From positions 2,108,001 to 2,172,000 of the forward strand of contig NZ_JAOQOK010000001.1 of assembly GCF_025961835.1 (NCBI RefSeq): a stretch of 64,000 nt of DNA. The letters run 5' to 3'. Of this stretch, positions 25,357 through 33,521 are shown in pieces. A program made the translations under genes and the position numbers. The notes under the pieces were generated by a model, which searched no databases, was not told the DNA's origin, and saw nothing but the letters and a program-made list of their open reading frames with translations. How positions within the stretch are numbered: the stretch's first letter is position 1; each line of letters starts with the position of its first letter. This DNA is from Sphingobium sp. B2D3C (GTDB lineage: Bacteria > Pseudomonadota > Alphaproteobacteria > Sphingomonadales > Sphingomonadaceae).

Positions 25357-26340
25357 TCAGTCCTTTCCGTCGCGCAGATCGCCCAGCCAGCCGCTGTCGG
25401 CCTCATAAGGCGCGAATTTGAAGATCGCCTCGACCTCGTGAATCTTGCCGCCGCGCACGCCGAGGATCTCCGCATTGAGCAATGAGACCGGCTGGCGCGG
25501 CTTGTCATGGCAGATCGTGCCATAGCCGGGGACCTCGTTGCACCGGCCGTTCTTGTACCAGCGCATGACATAGACGCCGAAGACGAGCTGCTTCTCCTCA
25601 TCGAGCAGGAGGAAGCGGCGCGGCTCGACCGCGTCGAGCTGGTCGAACAGGTGCAAGCTGATCTGCTGGCCGCAGCCCATGCTGCCGAAATGCGGCTTGG
25701 GCACGCCGGGGATCGTGCCGATGGGATAGTTGAGTTCCGCATTGCCGCTCATCGCCATGCGGTTCTCGATCCGCTGGCAATCCTCCGCATAGAGGGAGCC
25801 GTCGGCCGCGAGCAGCGCGTCGAAATTGGCATTGGCCGTCTCGATCATCTGCTGGCGGGTCAGCCGCTCGGCGGGCGGAACGATATTGCCGAACGACGCG
25901 CGCGGCGCCGGCACGATGGATGTGCCGGGCACCCGCCCGCGCCCGAGAATCGTCTCCACCTCGGTGATCTTGCGATCCGCCACCTTGAGGCGCAGCGCGA
26001 TGGTGACCTTGCCCTCCCCTTCCAGCACCTCGCCGATATAGCCGACGGTGCCGCTCACCGGATCGGCGAGGTCGATGCGATAGGTGCCAAGGCCGGTCGC
26101 CGTCTGCCACAGGCCCGCGCCGAGACGGACCTCCTGCGCATCTTCGGTCGCGCGATAGCGCGTCGCCATCGGCGCCCTAGCGGGCGCGCGCGCGATCATG
26201 GCGGCCAGATACTGGTCCATGATCTCGGTGAGGCAGGTGCGGTCACAGGCCGCCGGTGCGGCAGGTCCGGCAGCCATCGCCGGGGCGGCGAGCAGGAGCG
26301 CGGCCATCGCGGCCAGCCCCCGGATGGGACGCGCGATCAT
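25357..26340 (-). CDS. Exported DUF8021-like protein (tandem paralogue)
   Basis: 327 residues from the ATG at 26340, whose ATGA overlaps the TGA of the upstream NTF2-like gene, so translation is coupled. Signal peptide GLAAMAALLLAAPAMA, then CDRTCLTEIMDQYLAAM. Family blocks are ATEDAQEVRLGAGLWQTATG, RLTRQQMIETANANF, EDCQRIENRM, HFGSMGC and LDEEKQLVFGVYVMRWY. Middle gene of a three-gene periplasmic unit (26825 to 24394). The tandem pair plus the cytosolic copy at 19012 imply local expansion of the family. Role unknown. Confidence 0.78.
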   Translation of the reverse strand: MIARPIRGLAAMAALLLAAPAMAAGPAAPAACDRTCLTEIMDQYLAAMIARAPARAPMATRYRATEDAQEVRLGAGLWQTATGLGTYRIDLADPVSGTVGYIGEVLEGEGKVTIALRLKVADRKITEVETILGRGRVPGTSIVPAPRASFGNIVPPAERLTRQQMIETANANFDALLAADGSLYAEDCQRIENRMAMSGNAELNYPIGTIPGVPKPHFGSMGCGQQISLHLFDQLDAVEPRRFLLLDEEKQLVFGVYVMRWYKNGRCNEVPGYGTICHDKPRQPVSLLNAEILGVRGGKIHEVEAIFKFAPYEADSGWLGDLRDGKD

Positions 26341-26825
26341 GGCTGCACGGGACGCGGGCGGGGCCGGATGCGGGTGATCTTGCCGCATGGAATCTCGTAG
26401 AGCAGCACGCCGCGCAACCGCCAGTCATCGCCCGCCTTCAAGGGCCGTGAGCCAAAGTCGGGCCAGTCGCTGGTGGCCTGAAAATGCGCTTCCAGATCGA
26501 CCGTCGCGCCCTGTGGCTGCACCTCGATGGCGTGCGGGGTGACATGCTCCTTCAGCCCACGGGCATCGACGTCGCGATAAAAGGCGATGATGGCATCGCG
26601 CCCCTTGAGATCGGGCCACTTCCCGCCTTTCACCAGGACGACATCGGCGTCGTAATAGCTGGTGAAGCAGGCATAATCGCGCGCATTGAAACAGAGGAAA
26701 TAGCGCTCGAAATCGGCCTTGGTCATGCCCGGCGACGGGCAATTCTCGGCCGCCACAGCCGTTTGGGCGAGCGATCCGAGCAGAGCAAGCATGAGCGCTT
26801 TGCCGACGGCTGAGCTGAACCGCAT
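26337..26825 (-). CDS. Exported SnoaL-like (NTF2-fold) protein
   Basis: 162 residues from the ATG at 26825, preceded by GGGGGAGGTCACAGGGG. Signal peptide GKALMLALLGSLAQTAVA. The mature part has FERYFLCFNARDYACFTSYYDADVV, an NTF2/SnoaL opening helix, and GRDAIIAFYRDVDARGLKEHVTPH, the usual second block. It is the first gene of the operon with the two exported DUF8021-like genes, overlapping the next by 4 bases. Upstream in-frame Met codons lack ribosome-binding sites. Reaction unknown. Confidence 0.82.
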   Translation of the reverse strand: MRFSSAVGKALMLALLGSLAQTAVAAENCPSPGMTKADFERYFLCFNARDYACFTSYYDADVVLVKGGKWPDLKGRDAIIAFYRDVDARGLKEHVTPHAIEVQPQGATVDLEAHFQATSDWPDFGSRPLKAGDDWRLRGVLLYEIPCGKITRIRPRPRPVQP

Positions 26826-27040
26826 CCCCTGTGACCTCCCCCTCATGACGCACATCCGCATGCAGCGGATAAATCGTGATACGTCGTTGTAGTTTATTCC
26901 GTCCTGCAGGGCCGCCTTGTCAAGCGAAATGCCCGGTGAGCGAAACCGCCCTTGTGACCTTCTGACGGAGGCTGGCGGGCCAATGATCGTTCCACTCCAA
27001 TGGCTTGGGTCGCGATGGGACAAGCTGCCGGAACGATCCC

Positions 27041-27069
27041 TTGACCCTGCTCAGAATAGGAACATAATA
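27041..27069 (+). promoter_or_regulatory. Promoter of imuA-imuB-dnaE2
   Basis: TTGACC (27041-27046), 16 bases, then CATAAT (27063-27068; 5 of 6 consensus). The expected start point, 7-9 bases after the -10, falls at 27075-27077, at or within two bases of the imuA ATG. Confidence 0.75.
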
Positions 27070-27074
27070 GGAAC
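27060..27074 (+). promoter_or_regulatory. LexA (SOS) box of the imuA operon
   Basis: GAAC-ATAATAG-GAAC is an exact match to the alphaproteobacterial SOS consensus GAAC-N7-GAAC. It overlaps the -10 hexamer at 27063-27068, so LexA would block RNA polymerase directly. Confidence 0.92.
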
Positions 27075-27076
27075 AT

Positions 27077-27850
27077 ATGAGACTCGCCCCTGCCCTTTTG
27101 TGCGATCACGCGATGCCGGATGCCCCCTCCCGAAAGGCGTTCGGCATCGCCGCGATCGATACGCTGCTGGGCGGCGGGCTGGCGCGCGGGCGAGTACATG
27201 AAGTCTATGCGGCAGAGGTGGACGATGTCGCGGCAGCGGCGGGTTTCGTCGTCTCGCTGGCGACAGGTCTGAGCGAGGCCGACGGCAAGGTGCTGTGGCT
27301 CCGCGAGCGACAGGCGAGCCGAAAAGGCGGCGTAGCGCAGGGCCATGGCTGGGCCGAACTGGGCGGCGCCCCCGGCCTGGGGCTGATCGGCACCGTCAGG
27401 GACGGCATGGACCTGCTGCGTGCCGCCGTGGATGCCTTGCGCTGCTCTGGCCTGAGCGCGGTCGTGGTGGAAGGCTGGGGGCCGATGCCCGCACTGGACC
27501 TGACCGCCAGCCGCCGCCTGACTCTGGCGGCAGAGAAATCCGGCGTGACGCTGCTGCTGCTGCGCCCTGACGCGCCGCCCGTGCCCAGCGCGGGTCAGAC
27601 CCGCTGGCAGGTGGCCGCCGCACCTTCGCTCGCGCTGCCGGGCAATGCGCCCGGACTGCCGACCTTCGATGTGACCTTGCTGCGCCAACGTTCCGGCCCT
27701 TGCGGCCTTTCCTGGCGGCTGGAGTGGGACCGTGACCGACGCTTGTTCCGTGAAGCGGCGCTATCTGGCGCTGTGGTTTCCGCTCCTGCCCACAGAAAGG
27801 CTGCGGATTCAGCAGGGGATCGACAGCGCGGGGACCGGCGGGCAGCCTAA
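27077..27850 (+). CDS. imuA: ImuA, SOS mutagenesis accessory protein
   Basis: 257 residues, RecA/SulA-like fold without a functional Walker A. It reads FGIAAIDTLLGGGLARGRVHEVYA at the start of the fold, then VLWLRERQASRKGG and LSAVVVEGWG, as in ImuA proteins, which work with ImuB and DnaE2 in damage-induced mutagenesis. The ATG at 27077 lies 2 bases after the SOS box; AGGA at 27069-27072 is the only ribosome-binding match and lies in the box, so the mRNA is probably leaderless. A second ATG at 27113 is possible. Its last 100-119 bases overlap the start of imuB in another frame. Confidence 0.9.
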   Translation: MRLAPALLCDHAMPDAPSRKAFGIAAIDTLLGGGLARGRVHEVYAAEVDDVAAAAGFVVSLATGLSEADGKVLWLRERQASRKGGVAQGHGWAELGGAPGLGLIGTVRDGMDLLRAAVDALRCSGLSAVVVEGWGPMPALDLTASRRLTLAAEKSGVTLLLLRPDAPPVPSAGQTRWQVAAAPSLALPGNAPGLPTFDVTLLRQRSGPCGLSWRLEWDRDRRLFREAALSGAVVSAPAHRKAADSAGDRQRGDRRAA

Positions 27851-29306
27851 CGGGCCGCTGGTTCTCGTCGCCAAGATCAAGGGCGCATTGCGGCTGTGCG
27901 CCGTCGATGCGCAGGCCCACGCGCTCGGCATCTTGCCGGGCCAGACGCTGGCCGATGCCCGCGCGCTGCAGCCCGACCTCATCGTGGCCGACATGGACGA
28001 AGAGGCCGACCGTCACTGGCTGCAGCGGCTGGCCCGGCATTGCATCGCCTGGTCGCCGCATGTCACCCTCGCCCCGCCCGATGGGATAACGCTGGATATT
28101 GCGGGAAGCGACCATCTGTTCGGCGGCGAGGCAGGCCTGGCCGCGCAGGCCGAGGATGCCTTCGCCGCGATTGGCATGAGCGTGCGCATGGCCACAGCCT
28201 CCACCGCGCAGGGCGCGCAGGCGCTGGCCCGTCATGCCCGCCTGCCCGTCACCAGCGAGCGGGAGGCGCTGCGGGCGCTGCCCGTGCTGGCGCTGGGGCT
28301 GGACGAAGAGGCGACGCTCGCCTTGCGCCGCGCCGGGCTAAAGACCATCGGCGATCTGGCGTCGCGGGCCGCCGCCAGCATCGCCGCGCGATTCGGGGCG
28401 GACGCGGTGACTGCCTTGCGCCGCCTGCTGGGCGAGGAGCAGGCGCCGATCGATCCGCTCGCACAGCCCCAGCCGCTCCATTTCGAGCGCCGTTTTGCCG
28501 AGCCGGTTGCCTTGCAGGCCAGCATCGCCGCCTGTTTTCTCGACCTGCTGCGCGAGGCGGCCCGGACACTCGATGAGCGCGGACTGGGTGGCCGGCGCTT
28601 TGTCCTGACATTGTTCCGCAGCGATGGCGCGCGCCATCGGCTGGCGATCGAGACCGGTCTGCCCACGCGCGATCCGGCGCCGGTGCTGCGCCTGTTCGAC
28701 GAACGCATCGGGACGCTGGCCGACCCGCTCGACCCCGGTTTCGGCTATGACCGCATCACCTTGTTCCTGCCCGTCACCGAGCCGCTCGGCACCAGCCAGC
28801 CGGCTCTGGATGGCAGCGAGCAGGATGCCGGCGCGCTGGCCGATCTGATCGACCGGTTGAGCACCCGCCTGGGGCCGGCCAGCCTGTGTCGCCTTGAGCC
28901 GCAGGACAGCCATATTCCCGAACAGGCGCAGCTGGCCTTGCCGGCGATCCATGCCCGCGCCCCCCTTCCATGGCCCACGCCGCCGGTGGGCGAGCCGCCC
29001 TTGCGGCCGCTGTTCCTGTTCGATCCGCCGCAGCCGGTGGAGGTGATCGCGCAAGTGCCGGACGGCCCGCCGCATCGCTTCCGCTGGAAACGCAGGCTGC
29101 ACGAGGTGCGGCTCTACGAAGGCCCCGAGCGGATCGCCTCCGAATGGTGGCGGCGCAAGGGCGGCGAAGCCCCCGGCAAGGCAGGGCTGACGCGGGACTA
29201 TTACCGGATCGAGGACGTGCGCGGGCGACGCTACTGGATCTTCCGCCACGGGCTTTATGATGAAAAGCCCGATCCGAACTGGTATCTCCACGGGCTGTTC
29301 GCATGA
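27732..29306 (+). CDS. imuB: ImuB, Y-family polymerase-like adaptor
   Basis: 524 residues. It has the Y-family fold but reads RYLALWFPLLP where active polymerases have the DMDAFFA metal site, and LDIAGSDHLFGG in place of the second acidic site, so it is catalytically dead, as for other ImuB. Members bind the beta clamp and bring DnaE2 to lesions. The start is GTG at 27732, with GTG at 27750 (VKRRYLALW) equally likely; both lie inside the end of imuA. The final ATGA is shared with dnaE2 (29303-29306), so imuB and dnaE2 are translationally coupled. Confidence 0.93.
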   Translation: MTDACSVKRRYLALWFPLLPTERLRIQQGIDSAGTGGQPNGPLVLVAKIKGALRLCAVDAQAHALGILPGQTLADARALQPDLIVADMDEEADRHWLQRLARHCIAWSPHVTLAPPDGITLDIAGSDHLFGGEAGLAAQAEDAFAAIGMSVRMATASTAQGAQALARHARLPVTSEREALRALPVLALGLDEEATLALRRAGLKTIGDLASRAAASIAARFGADAVTALRRLLGEEQAPIDPLAQPQPLHFERRFAEPVALQASIAACFLDLLREAARTLDERGLGGRRFVLTLFRSDGARHRLAIETGLPTRDPAPVLRLFDERIGTLADPLDPGFGYDRITLFLPVTEPLGTSQPALDGSEQDAGALADLIDRLSTRLGPASLCRLEPQDSHIPEQAQLALPAIHARAPLPWPTPPVGEPPLRPLFLFDPPQPVEVIAQVPDGPPHRFRWKRRLHEVRLYEGPERIASEWWRRKGGEAPGKAGLTRDYYRIEDVRGRRYWIFRHGLYDEKPDPNWYLHGLFA

Positions 29307-32300
29307 ACGACCCGCCCCCTTTCGCAGAGCTGGTCGCGGCCACCAATTACAGCTTCCTGCGCGGCGCTTCGCATCCCGCGCATATGGTGGCGCAGGCCCA
29401 TCATCTGGGCATGGCCGGGTTGGGCATTGCGGATCGCAACACGGTGGCAGGCGTCGTGCGCGCGCATGTGGCCTGGCGGGAGATCGGCGGGCCTGCCACC
29501 GGTTTCCGCCTTGTCGTCGGCGCGCGGCTGGTCTTTGCGGATGGGACGCCGGATATCGTCGCCTATCCTGCCACCCGCCATGGCTGGGGACGACTGACAC
29601 GACTGCTGACGCTGGGTAACCGCCGCGCGGAAAAAGGTGATTGCACGCTCAATCTGCCGGATCTGCTCGATCATGCCGACGACCTGTTGCTGATCGCCAC
29701 CGGGCGTGACCGGAGCCTGTTGGAGCGGCTGACGGAGGCGCGTCCCGGCGCGGTGTGGCTGGCGGCGACCATGCAGCGCAGCGGCGCGGATGCGCGACGA
29801 CTGGCGCAAGCCCAGGCTCTCGGCGCGGCTTGCGGCGTGCCTCTGCTTGCCACGTGCGACGCGCTCTACGATCATCCCGACGCGCGACCGCTGCACGATA
29901 TCCTGACCTGCATTCGCGAAGGCACGACCATCGCTGCGGCGGGTCGACGCCTGCTCGCCAATGCCGAACGGCATCTCAAGCCGCCTGCCGAAATGGCCCG
30001 CCTGTTCCGCACGTGCCCGCAAGCCGTGACGGCCAGCACCGACATTCTCTCGCGCATCGCCTTCACGCTCGATGACCTGCGCTATGAATATCCGCACGAA
30101 CCGGTGCCCGAAGGCTGGCAACCGCAGGCCTGGCTGGAACATCTGGTGCAGGAGGGTGGCCGCGAATATTTCCCCGATGGCCTGCCCGAAAAATACCAAA
30201 AGGTGCTGGATGAGGAATATGCGCTGATCCGCAAGCGGAACTACGCTTATTACTTCCTCACCGTGCACGATATCGTGCGCCACGCCCGCAGCCTCGAGCA
30301 GCCGATCCTGTGCCAGGGCCGGGGCAGCGCGGCCAATTCTCTGGTCTGCTATTTCCTCGGCATCACCCCGATTGATCCGGTGCGGGAGAAGCTGCTGTTC
30401 TCGCGCTTCCTCTCGGAAGAGCGCCATGAACCGCCCGATATCGACGTGGATTTCGAGCATGAGCGCCGCGAGGAAATCATGCAGTATATCTATGCTCGCT
30501 ATGGCCGCGAGCGGGCCGGCATTGCCGCCACGGTGATCCATTACCGTCCACGCAGCGCGATCCGCGAAGTGGGCAAGGCGCTGGGCCTGACCGAGGACGT
30601 GACCGCGCGGATCGCCTCGACCATCTGGGGCTCGCCCGGCGGTAGTCGGGTGCCCTCCCCGCGGATCGAGGAGGCAGGATTTGATCCTGACAATCCCGAA
30701 GTCGGCCGGCTGCGCATGCTGGTTGAGCGCCTGCTCGAATATCCCCGCCATCTCTCTCAGCATGTCGGCGGATTCGTGCTGACCGAGAGCCGGCTCGACG
30801 AACTGGTGCCCATTCACAATGGCGCCATGCCCGATCGCACCTTCATCGAATGGGACAAGGACGATATCGACGCGCTGGGCCTGATGAAGGTGGATGTGCT
30901 GGCGCTCGGGATGCTGACCTGCATCCGCAAGAGCTTCGACCTGCTGCGCACGCACGGCCTGGCGGACCTGACGCTGGCCACGGTGCCGCGCGAGGACAAG
31001 GCGACCTACGCGATGCTTCAGCGCGGTGACAGCATCGGCACCTTTCAGGTCGAAAGTCGCGCGCAGATCGCCATGCTGCCAAGGATGAGGCCGAAGGAGC
31101 TGTATGATCTGGTCATTCAGGTGGCGATCGTCCGTCCCGGGCCGATCCAGGGCGGCATGGTCCATCCCTATTTGCGTCGTCGCAACAAGGAGGAGGCCGT
31201 GGTCTTCCCCAGCCCTGCCCCGCCGAACGATCCCAACGAGCTGCGCGAGGTATTGGGCAAGACATTGGGCGTGCCGCTGTTCCAGGAACAGGCGATGAAG
31301 CTGGCCATCGTCGCCGCCAAGTTCACGCCGCCCCAGGCCGATGGGTTGCGGCGGGCCATGGCGACGTTCCGCCATCACGGGACGGTGCATAATTACCAGA
31401 GCCTGCTGGTCGAAGGCATGGTGGCGCGGGGCTATGAGCGGGACTTTGCCGAACGCTGCTATCAGCAGATCGAGGGCTTTGGCGAATATGGCTTTCCCGA
31501 AAGCCATGCCCAGGCCTTTGGATGGCTGGCCTATGTCTCATCATGGCTGAAATGCCGCCATCCGGCCGCGTTCACCTGCGCCCTGCTCAACAGCCAGCCA
31601 ATGGGCTTCTACGCGCCTGCGCAACTGGTGCGCGATGCGCAGGAGCATGGCGTGGAGATCCGTGCGGTCGACGTGAATGCCAGCGAATGGGATAGCACGC
31701 TGGAAGGACCGGCCGGCGCTGCGCTGGCGTTGCGACTGGGATTTTCACGCATCGACGGCTTCCGGCAGGGATGGGCCGACACGATCGCACAGGCCCGGCA
31801 GGAGGGCGCGTTTGTCTCTATCGAAGATCTCGCCCGGCGGGCCAGCCTGCCTCCCCCGGCCTTGCGCAAGCTGGCCGATGCCGATGCTTTTGGCGCGCTG
31901 GCGGAGTCGCGCCGCGATGCCCTGTGGGAGGTGCGCCGCACGCCGCCCACCCAGCTCCCCCTGTTCGCCTTTGCCGATGCGCCGGAACTCGGCCGCGAAG
32001 CCGATCCGCGCCTGCCCGCCATGCCGCTCTCCGAGGAAGTGGTGGCCGATTACCAGACCGCGCGCCTGTCATTGAAGGGGCATCCGATGCAGTTTCTGCG
32101 CGCTGCGCTGACCCGCGAAGGCGTGCGATCCTGCGCGGCCGCCAATGCGCTGCCCGATGGCCGCAGGACACGCGTCGCCGGCGTGGTCCTCACCCGGCAG
32201 CGGCCCGGCAAGGGCAATGCCGTGTTCATCACGATCGAGGATGAAACGGGGATCGTCAACGCGCTGCTGTGGGCACGCGATCTCGACAAGCAGCGCCGCG

Positions 32301-32542
32301 CCGTGATGGCCGCGCGCCTGATGCTGATCGAGGGTGAAATCCAGAAGAGCAAGGAAGGCGTGGTCCACCTGATGGCAAGGCGGGTGATCGATCGCACGGC
32401 AATGCTCGATGACCTCGCCGATCATCCCCCCATGGCTCCGCAAACCGCGCGCGGCGACGAAGTCCGCAACCCACAGCGTCCCCGCCTCAATGGCCATCCC
32501 CGCAATGTCAGGATTCTGCCAAAATCGCGCGACTTCCACTGA
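29303..32542 (+). CDS. dnaE2: Error-prone DNA polymerase III alpha subunit DnaE2
   Basis: 1079 residues. Order: N-terminal PHP domain (TNYSFLRGASHPAHMVAQA), palm/finger domain with the catalytic aspartates D379, D381, D383 in PPDIDVDFEHERR, clamp/thumb (GFPESHAQAFGWL), and an OB-fold at the C-terminus (TRVAGVVLTRQRPGKG, FITIEDETG). The length matches DnaE2 rather than the longer replicative DnaE1. It carries out translesion synthesis and mutagenesis under SOS control together with ImuA and ImuB. It starts on the ATGA overlap with imuB. tRNA-Cys lies 31 bases beyond its stop, on the other strand. Confidence 0.96.
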   Translation: MNDPPPFAELVAATNYSFLRGASHPAHMVAQAHHLGMAGLGIADRNTVAGVVRAHVAWREIGGPATGFRLVVGARLVFADGTPDIVAYPATRHGWGRLTRLLTLGNRRAEKGDCTLNLPDLLDHADDLLLIATGRDRSLLERLTEARPGAVWLAATMQRSGADARRLAQAQALGAACGVPLLATCDALYDHPDARPLHDILTCIREGTTIAAAGRRLLANAERHLKPPAEMARLFRTCPQAVTASTDILSRIAFTLDDLRYEYPHEPVPEGWQPQAWLEHLVQEGGREYFPDGLPEKYQKVLDEEYALIRKRNYAYYFLTVHDIVRHARSLEQPILCQGRGSAANSLVCYFLGITPIDPVREKLLFSRFLSEERHEPPDIDVDFEHERREEIMQYIYARYGRERAGIAATVIHYRPRSAIREVGKALGLTEDVTARIASTIWGSPGGSRVPSPRIEEAGFDPDNPEVGRLRMLVERLLEYPRHLSQHVGGFVLTESRLDELVPIHNGAMPDRTFIEWDKDDIDALGLMKVDVLALGMLTCIRKSFDLLRTHGLADLTLATVPREDKATYAMLQRGDSIGTFQVESRAQIAMLPRMRPKELYDLVIQVAIVRPGPIQGGMVHPYLRRRNKEEAVVFPSPAPPNDPNELREVLGKTLGVPLFQEQAMKLAIVAAKFTPPQADGLRRAMATFRHHGTVHNYQSLLVEGMVARGYERDFAERCYQQIEGFGEYGFPESHAQAFGWLAYVSSWLKCRHPAAFTCALLNSQPMGFYAPAQLVRDAQEHGVEIRAVDVNASEWDSTLEGPAGAALALRLGFSRIDGFRQGWADTIAQARQEGAFVSIEDLARRASLPPPALRKLADADAFGALAESRRDALWEVRRTPPTQLPLFAFADAPELGREADPRLPAMPLSEEVVADYQTARLSLKGHPMQFLRAALTREGVRSCAAANALPDGRRTRVAGVVLTRQRPGKGNAVFITIEDETGIVNALLWARDLDKQRRAVMAARLMLIEGEIQKSKEGVVHLMARRVIDRTAMLDDLADHPPMAPQTARGDEVRNPQRPRLNGHPRNVRILPKSRDFH

Positions 32543-32573
32543 GGCCCGTTTGGGGCATGTGTGTGTGAAGTCC

Positions 32574-32647
32574 TGGAGGCCCGAGCCGGAATCGAACCGG
32601 CGTATACGGATTTGCAGTCCGCTGCGTCACCACTCCGCCATCGGGCC
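32574..32647 (-). tRNA. tRNA-Cys (GCA)
   Basis: On the minus strand a 74-base cloverleaf: acceptor GGCCCGA/TCGGGCC, D-arm with TGGTGACGCA, anticodon GCA flanked by ACT and AAA (positions 32613-32615), T-arm CCGGTTCGATTCCGG, discriminator U and encoded CCA. U73 and the GCA anticodon are cysteine identity elements. No integrase gene or att-like duplication is seen beside it. Confidence 0.96.
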
Positions 32648-32806
32648 TCGGGGGTGGTCGAGGGAGCGCGGCTAGCTCAATTCATTCGGCAACGCAACTT
32701 GCTTTGCGCCATGACGGACGGGACAGGTGCGCAGACTGCGTAGGGGCATTAAAAAACTTTTCACTGTGCGGTGCAAAAAAGCTAGAGAGGCTGGCAAAGC
32801 CAATTA

Positions 32807-32828
32807 CTGTATTGCTCATACAATACAG
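32807..32828. promoter_or_regulatory. Inverted repeat in the leader of the PIMT-tolC unit
   Basis: CTGTATTG-ctcata-CAATACAG, a perfect 8-bp stem with 6-base loop in an A/T-rich stretch, ending 19 bases before the start codon at 32848. Could be an operator or a leader hairpin close to the ribosome-binding site AGGGAG. Confidence 0.5.
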
Positions 32829-32847
32829 CCATGTCATCAGGGAGCTT

Positions 32848-33501
32848 ATGACCGAGCAGACTTTCAAGGCGATGCGCCGTGCGATGGTGGAAAGCCAGTT
32901 GCGCACCAGCGACGTCAACGATCCTGTGATCCTCGAAGCGATCCTCGCCGAACCGCGCGAACTTTATGTGCCGCAGGAGCGGCGCAGCGCGGCCTATATC
33001 GATCGGGCCGTGCCGCTGGCCAATGGCCGGGCGCTCAACCCGCCGCTCGCCACCGCGCGCCTGCTGGTCGAAGCCGCCCCGCGTGCGGGCGAGAAGGTGC
33101 TGCTGGTCGGCGCGGCGACGGGCTATGCGGCGGCGCTGCTGGCGCGGCTTGGCTGCACTGTGGTCGCGATCGAGGACGATGAGGCGCTGTTCGCCCACGC
33201 CAAAGCTGCGCTGGCCGGTCACGCCGGCGTCACGCTGCAGCAGGGACCGCTGTCCGCCGGCTTCGCGCAAGGCGCGCCTTATGATCTGCTGTTCGTCGAT
33301 GGTGCCATCGAGGAGCTGGACGAGGCGCTCATTGCGCAATTGCGCATCGGTGGCCGCGCGGTGTTCGCCCGGCTGGAGCGCGGCGTGACGCGCCTGTGCA
33401 TCGGCACGCGTACCACCGGCGGCTTTGGCGCACGCGCCTTCGTGGACTGGGAGGCCGTGCCCCTGCCCGGTTTCGCCCGGCCCAAGACCTTCACATTCTG
33501 A
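32848..33501 (+). CDS. Protein-L-isoaspartate O-methyltransferase family protein
   Basis: 217 residues, SAM-dependent methyltransferase of the PCMT family, which marks isoaspartyl sites for repair. Seen are MVESQLRTSDVNDP at the N-terminus, the SAM-binding LLVGAATGYAAALLARLG and the DLLFVDGAIEELDE acidic strand. The usual TxSQP motif for substrate binding is replaced by LNPPLATARLL, as in the alphaproteobacterial short branch found next to tolC, so true isoaspartyl activity is not certain. The ATG at 32848 follows AGGGAGCTT. tolC begins 20 bases after its stop, so the two are probably co-transcribed. Confidence 0.87.
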   Translation: MTEQTFKAMRRAMVESQLRTSDVNDPVILEAILAEPRELYVPQERRSAAYIDRAVPLANGRALNPPLATARLLVEAAPRAGEKVLLVGAATGYAAALLARLGCTVVAIEDDEALFAHAKAALAGHAGVTLQQGPLSAGFAQGAPYDLLFVDGAIEELDEALIAQLRIGGRAVFARLERGVTRLCIGTRTTGGFGARAFVDWEAVPLPGFARPKTFTF

Positions 33502-33521
33502 CCCGGAAGCCTCGACCGCTT

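Noticed and set aside
27031..27074. A second GAAC at 27031-27034 as part of a longer SOS operator
   Set aside because: Spacing to the next GAAC is 25 bases rather than 7, so it is not a second box.
29255..31507. A 750-codon minus-strand open frame opposite dnaE2
   Set aside because: Shadow of DnaE2; no domain, no ribosome-binding site and biased residue content.
32574..32647. tRNA-Cys as an integration site of an island
   Set aside because: No integrase, no duplicated tRNA 3' end nearby, and housekeeping genes follow directly.
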